Below are positions 6,113 through 7,317 of a stretch of DNA of 7,317 nt, piece by piece. The stretch's first letter is position 1; every line of letters starts with the position of its first letter. The DNA comes from Phycisphaerales bacterium (GTDB lineage Bacteria; Planctomycetota; Phycisphaerae; UBA1845). The notes below the pieces were generated by a model. The model searched no databases and was not told the DNA's origin. It saw only the letters and a program-made list of their open reading frames with translations. The stretch lies in the NCBI GenBank assembly GCA_030612785.1, contig JAUWNF010000160.1, positions 1 through 7,317 on the forward strand, read 5' to 3'. A program made the position numbers and the translations under genes.

Positions 6113-7019
6113 TTGTAACGATCACCCCGGAATCGTCCGGTTTGGACGGCGCCTCCGCCGCGTCATCCTCCGGTCTCGGCTCGGGCGCTGTTTGGGCGCC
6201 TACCTCCGGCGCCGCGGGCTCGTCCCGCGCCTCGAGTTCGCCGAGCACCTCCTTAGCCAGGCGCGCGTAGTCGCGGGCTCCGTTGCTCCGCGGCTCATAG
6301 TCAAAGATCGTAAGCCCGTGACTGGGGCATTCCGCCAGCTTGATGTTGCGGCGGATGATCGTGTCGAAGATGCGCGCGTCAGCCCAGGGCACTTCGGTAC
6401 CGCGCGCCTTCTCGAGGAACTGCCGTAGGTCTTGCACCACCTCGGCTGCCAGCCGCGTACCGGCCTCGTAGAGGCAAAGCAAGATCCCGCTCACCGATAG
6501 CTTGGGGTTGAGGCGGTCGCGCACCAGGGCGATTGTCTCGAACAGTCTTCCCACGCCCTGCAAAGCCAAAAAGTGCGGCTGCAAGGGTATGAACACCTCC
6601 TCGACGGCCGTCAGCGCGTTGACCGTCAGCAGACCCAACGAGGGCGGGCAATCGACGAACACGAAGTCAAACTTGCGCTTCATCGCCGCCAACGCGTCCC
6701 GCAGGATAACCTCCCGCCCGACAACGCTCACCAACTCCATCTCTGCGGCGGCCAGGTCGATGTGCGAACTGATCAACCACGCGTTCTTCCGCACCTTGTG
6801 CACCGCCCGGTTCACCGATTCACCACCACTCAGGACGTCGTAGATATGGGGGCGGCTGGCGTCCGGCTCAACATTGAAGCTCAGCGTCAGGTGCGTCTGC
6901 GGGTCCAGGTCTATCAACAGCACGCGCCGCCCCGCGACGGCCAGGGCGGTCCCGAGATTAGCGACGGTGGTGGTTTTTCCGACCCCGCCTTTTTGGTTGA
7001 TGACCGCGATGGTGCGCAT
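6105..7019 (-). CDS. parA: ParA/Soj-type chromosome or plasmid partition ATPase
   Basis: 304 aa cytoplasmic ATPase of the MinD/ParA family, expected to bind ATP and DNA nonspecifically and move a ParB-parS complex. Deviant Walker A KGGVGKTTT at 10-18 has the signature Lys10 and catalytic Lys15; Walker A' LIDLDPQ is at 35-41; Walker B FVFVDCPPS has D123. The Soj C-terminal block is present: LNPKLSVSGILLC and IRRNIKLAECPSHGLTIFDYEPRSNGARDY. There is no N-terminal helix-turn-helix domain, so it resembles chromosomal Soj or short plasmid ParA. The last 40 or so residues are a Pro/Ala/Glu/Asp-rich tail beyond the usual ParA end (about 260 aa). ATG 7019 is chosen because it begins the canonical MRTIAVINQKGG and has AGGAGG just before it. 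In-frame upstream starts to 7106 would add 29 residues without homology. parB, which often follows parA, is missing; a VanZ gene follows instead. Confidence 0.95.
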   Translation of the reverse strand: MRTIAVINQKGGVGKTTTVANLGTALAVAGRRVLLIDLDPQTHLTLSFNVEPDASRPHIYDVLSGGESVNRAVHKVRKNAWLISSHIDLAAAEMELVSVVGREVILRDALAAMKRKFDFVFVDCPPSLGLLTVNALTAVEEVFIPLQPHFLALQGVGRLFETIALVRDRLNPKLSVSGILLCLYEAGTRLAAEVVQDLRQFLEKARGTEVPWADARIFDTIIRRNIKLAECPSHGLTIFDYEPRSNGARDYARLAKEVLGELEARDEPAAPEVGAQTAPEPRPEDDAAEAPSKPDDSGVIVTIA

Positions 7020-7023
7020 CACT

Positions 7024-7029
7024 CCTCCT
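7024..7029 (-). promoter_or_regulatory. Ribosome binding site of parA
   Basis: Perfect minus-strand AGGAGG, 4 nt before ATG 7019. It lies inside the alternative upstream frame (Met-Ala-Gly-Gly-Val), which argues that the upstream codons are not translated. Confidence 0.8.
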
Positions 7030-7068
7030 GCCATACAACGAGACGCGACCACTCCATTCCAACCGTAG

Positions 7069-7086
7069 CCAATCTTACCCCAATCT
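7069..7086 (-). repeat. AGATTGG tandem direct repeat upstream of parA
   Basis: On the minus strand AGATTGG occurs at 7086-7080 and 7075-7069, 11 bp apart. A degenerate copy (CGGTTGG) follows about 10 bp later. The first copy also sits in a small dyad, CCCCA/TGGGG, at 7078-7092. It lies 50-67 bp before parA, where a promoter or operator would be expected. I could not identify convincing -35/-10 boxes. The function is speculative. Confidence 0.25.
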
Positions 7087-7125
7087 GTGGGGATATGCCA
7101 CTGCAATCCTCCAGATATTGGGGGG

Positions 7126-7161
7126 GGGTAGCACGCTCTGTGGGCGCGGCGAGCGCTACCC
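7126..7161 (-). terminator. Strong hairpin at the end of the M20 gene
   Basis: Stem of 6 bp (GGGTAG/CTACCC) plus 5 bp (GAGCG/CGCTC) with a 2-nt bulge and a 12-nt loop. It starts at the stop codon of the M20-type gene. On the minus strand it is followed by a run of C, not T, so it is not a canonical intrinsic terminator. It could still slow polymerase or protect the transcript end. Confidence 0.35.
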
Positions 7162-7317
7162 GCACTTCCAGGCGGGCGGCGATGTCAGGAACCGGTGGGC
7201 GATTGCACAATGGAGATGAACCCCCAACTCAATCGCGGCATCGGTGAAGTCGAAACGCGGGTTGTGTAGTGCGGGTATCTCCGCCACCCCGGTGGGGCGC
7301 AAGCCCAATTGATACCA
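7156..7317 (-). CDS. M20-family amidohydrolase/peptidase, C-terminal fragment (cut by window edge)
   Basis: The last 53 codons of a gene that enters from the right edge and ends at TAG 7156-7158. The translation contains VAEIPALHNPRFDFTDAAI followed by a helix LGVHLHCAIAHRFL. The pattern ALHNPRFDF-x-D-x-A-x-x-x-G is the conserved end of M20 zinc amidohydrolases (hippurate hydrolase/N-acyl-amino-acid hydrolase type); the His of LHNP is a metal ligand in that family. The zinc-binding core and dimerisation domain lie outside the window, so substrate and subfamily cannot be given. The frame runs exactly from 7317 without a stop. It is separated from parA by 136 bp and probably belongs to a different transcript. 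Confidence 0.75.
   Translation of the reverse strand, partial: WYQLGLRPTGVAEIPALHNPRFDFTDAAIELGVHLHCAIAHRFLTSPPAWKCG

Noticed and set aside
7020..7106. 29-residue longer ParA start
   Set aside because: ParA family proteins begin at MRTIAVINQKGG; AGGAGG lies directly before ATG 7019 and the upstream codons look noncoding.

Overview
The window is high in GC and densely coded, and every gene I can support lies on the minus strand, so transcription runs from the right edge to the left. The organism is a bacterium with a double-membrane envelope: it has two predicted lipoproteins, a c-type haem motif and a TlpA-like thioredoxin. The style of the ParA protein, the Gly-rich and Asp-rich lipoprotein and the GC content suggest Planctomycetota (perhaps Phycisphaerae-like) or a related environmental lineage. 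That is an inference; there is no rRNA or other marker here to prove it.

Layout from right to left (5'->3' on the minus strand). (1) 7317-7156 is the C-terminal end of an M20-family amidohydrolase/peptidase, with a strong hairpin at its stop codon and a 9-G tract beside it. (2) 7019-6105 is a ParA/Soj-type partition ATPase with an excellent ribosome binding site. Its end overlaps by 8 nt a TTG-started VanZ-family membrane protein (6112-5696). No ParB is present in the window. (3) After a 186-bp gap with a candidate promoter and an 11-bp-period direct repeat comes a two-component operon: an OmpR/PhoB-type response regulator (5509-4772), then 7 nt later a sensor histidine kinase (4764-2827) with an unusually large, unrecognised extracytoplasmic region. 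(4) After a 269-bp gap with a terminator-like hairpin and a good sigma-70-like promoter comes a second operon. It holds a lipoprotein fusing a small cytochrome-c-like domain (CSVCH) to an S41 tail-specific/tricorn-type peptidase (2557-1250), then 7 nt later a TlpA/ResA-like thioredoxin lipoprotein (1242-142). (5) The last 141 bp (141-1) hold no supportable gene, only a perfect 12-bp palindrome.

The most unusual item is the cytochrome-c/S41 peptidase fusion and its operon partner. TlpA/ResA-family thioredoxins are known to reduce disulfides in the envelope, including the CxxCH cysteines of apocytochrome c before haem attachment. A haem-motif protein followed directly by such a thioredoxin is therefore a coherent pairing, possibly a redox- or haem-dependent envelope protease with its own thiol reductase. 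The two-component system directly upstream could control it, but this is only suggested by proximity.
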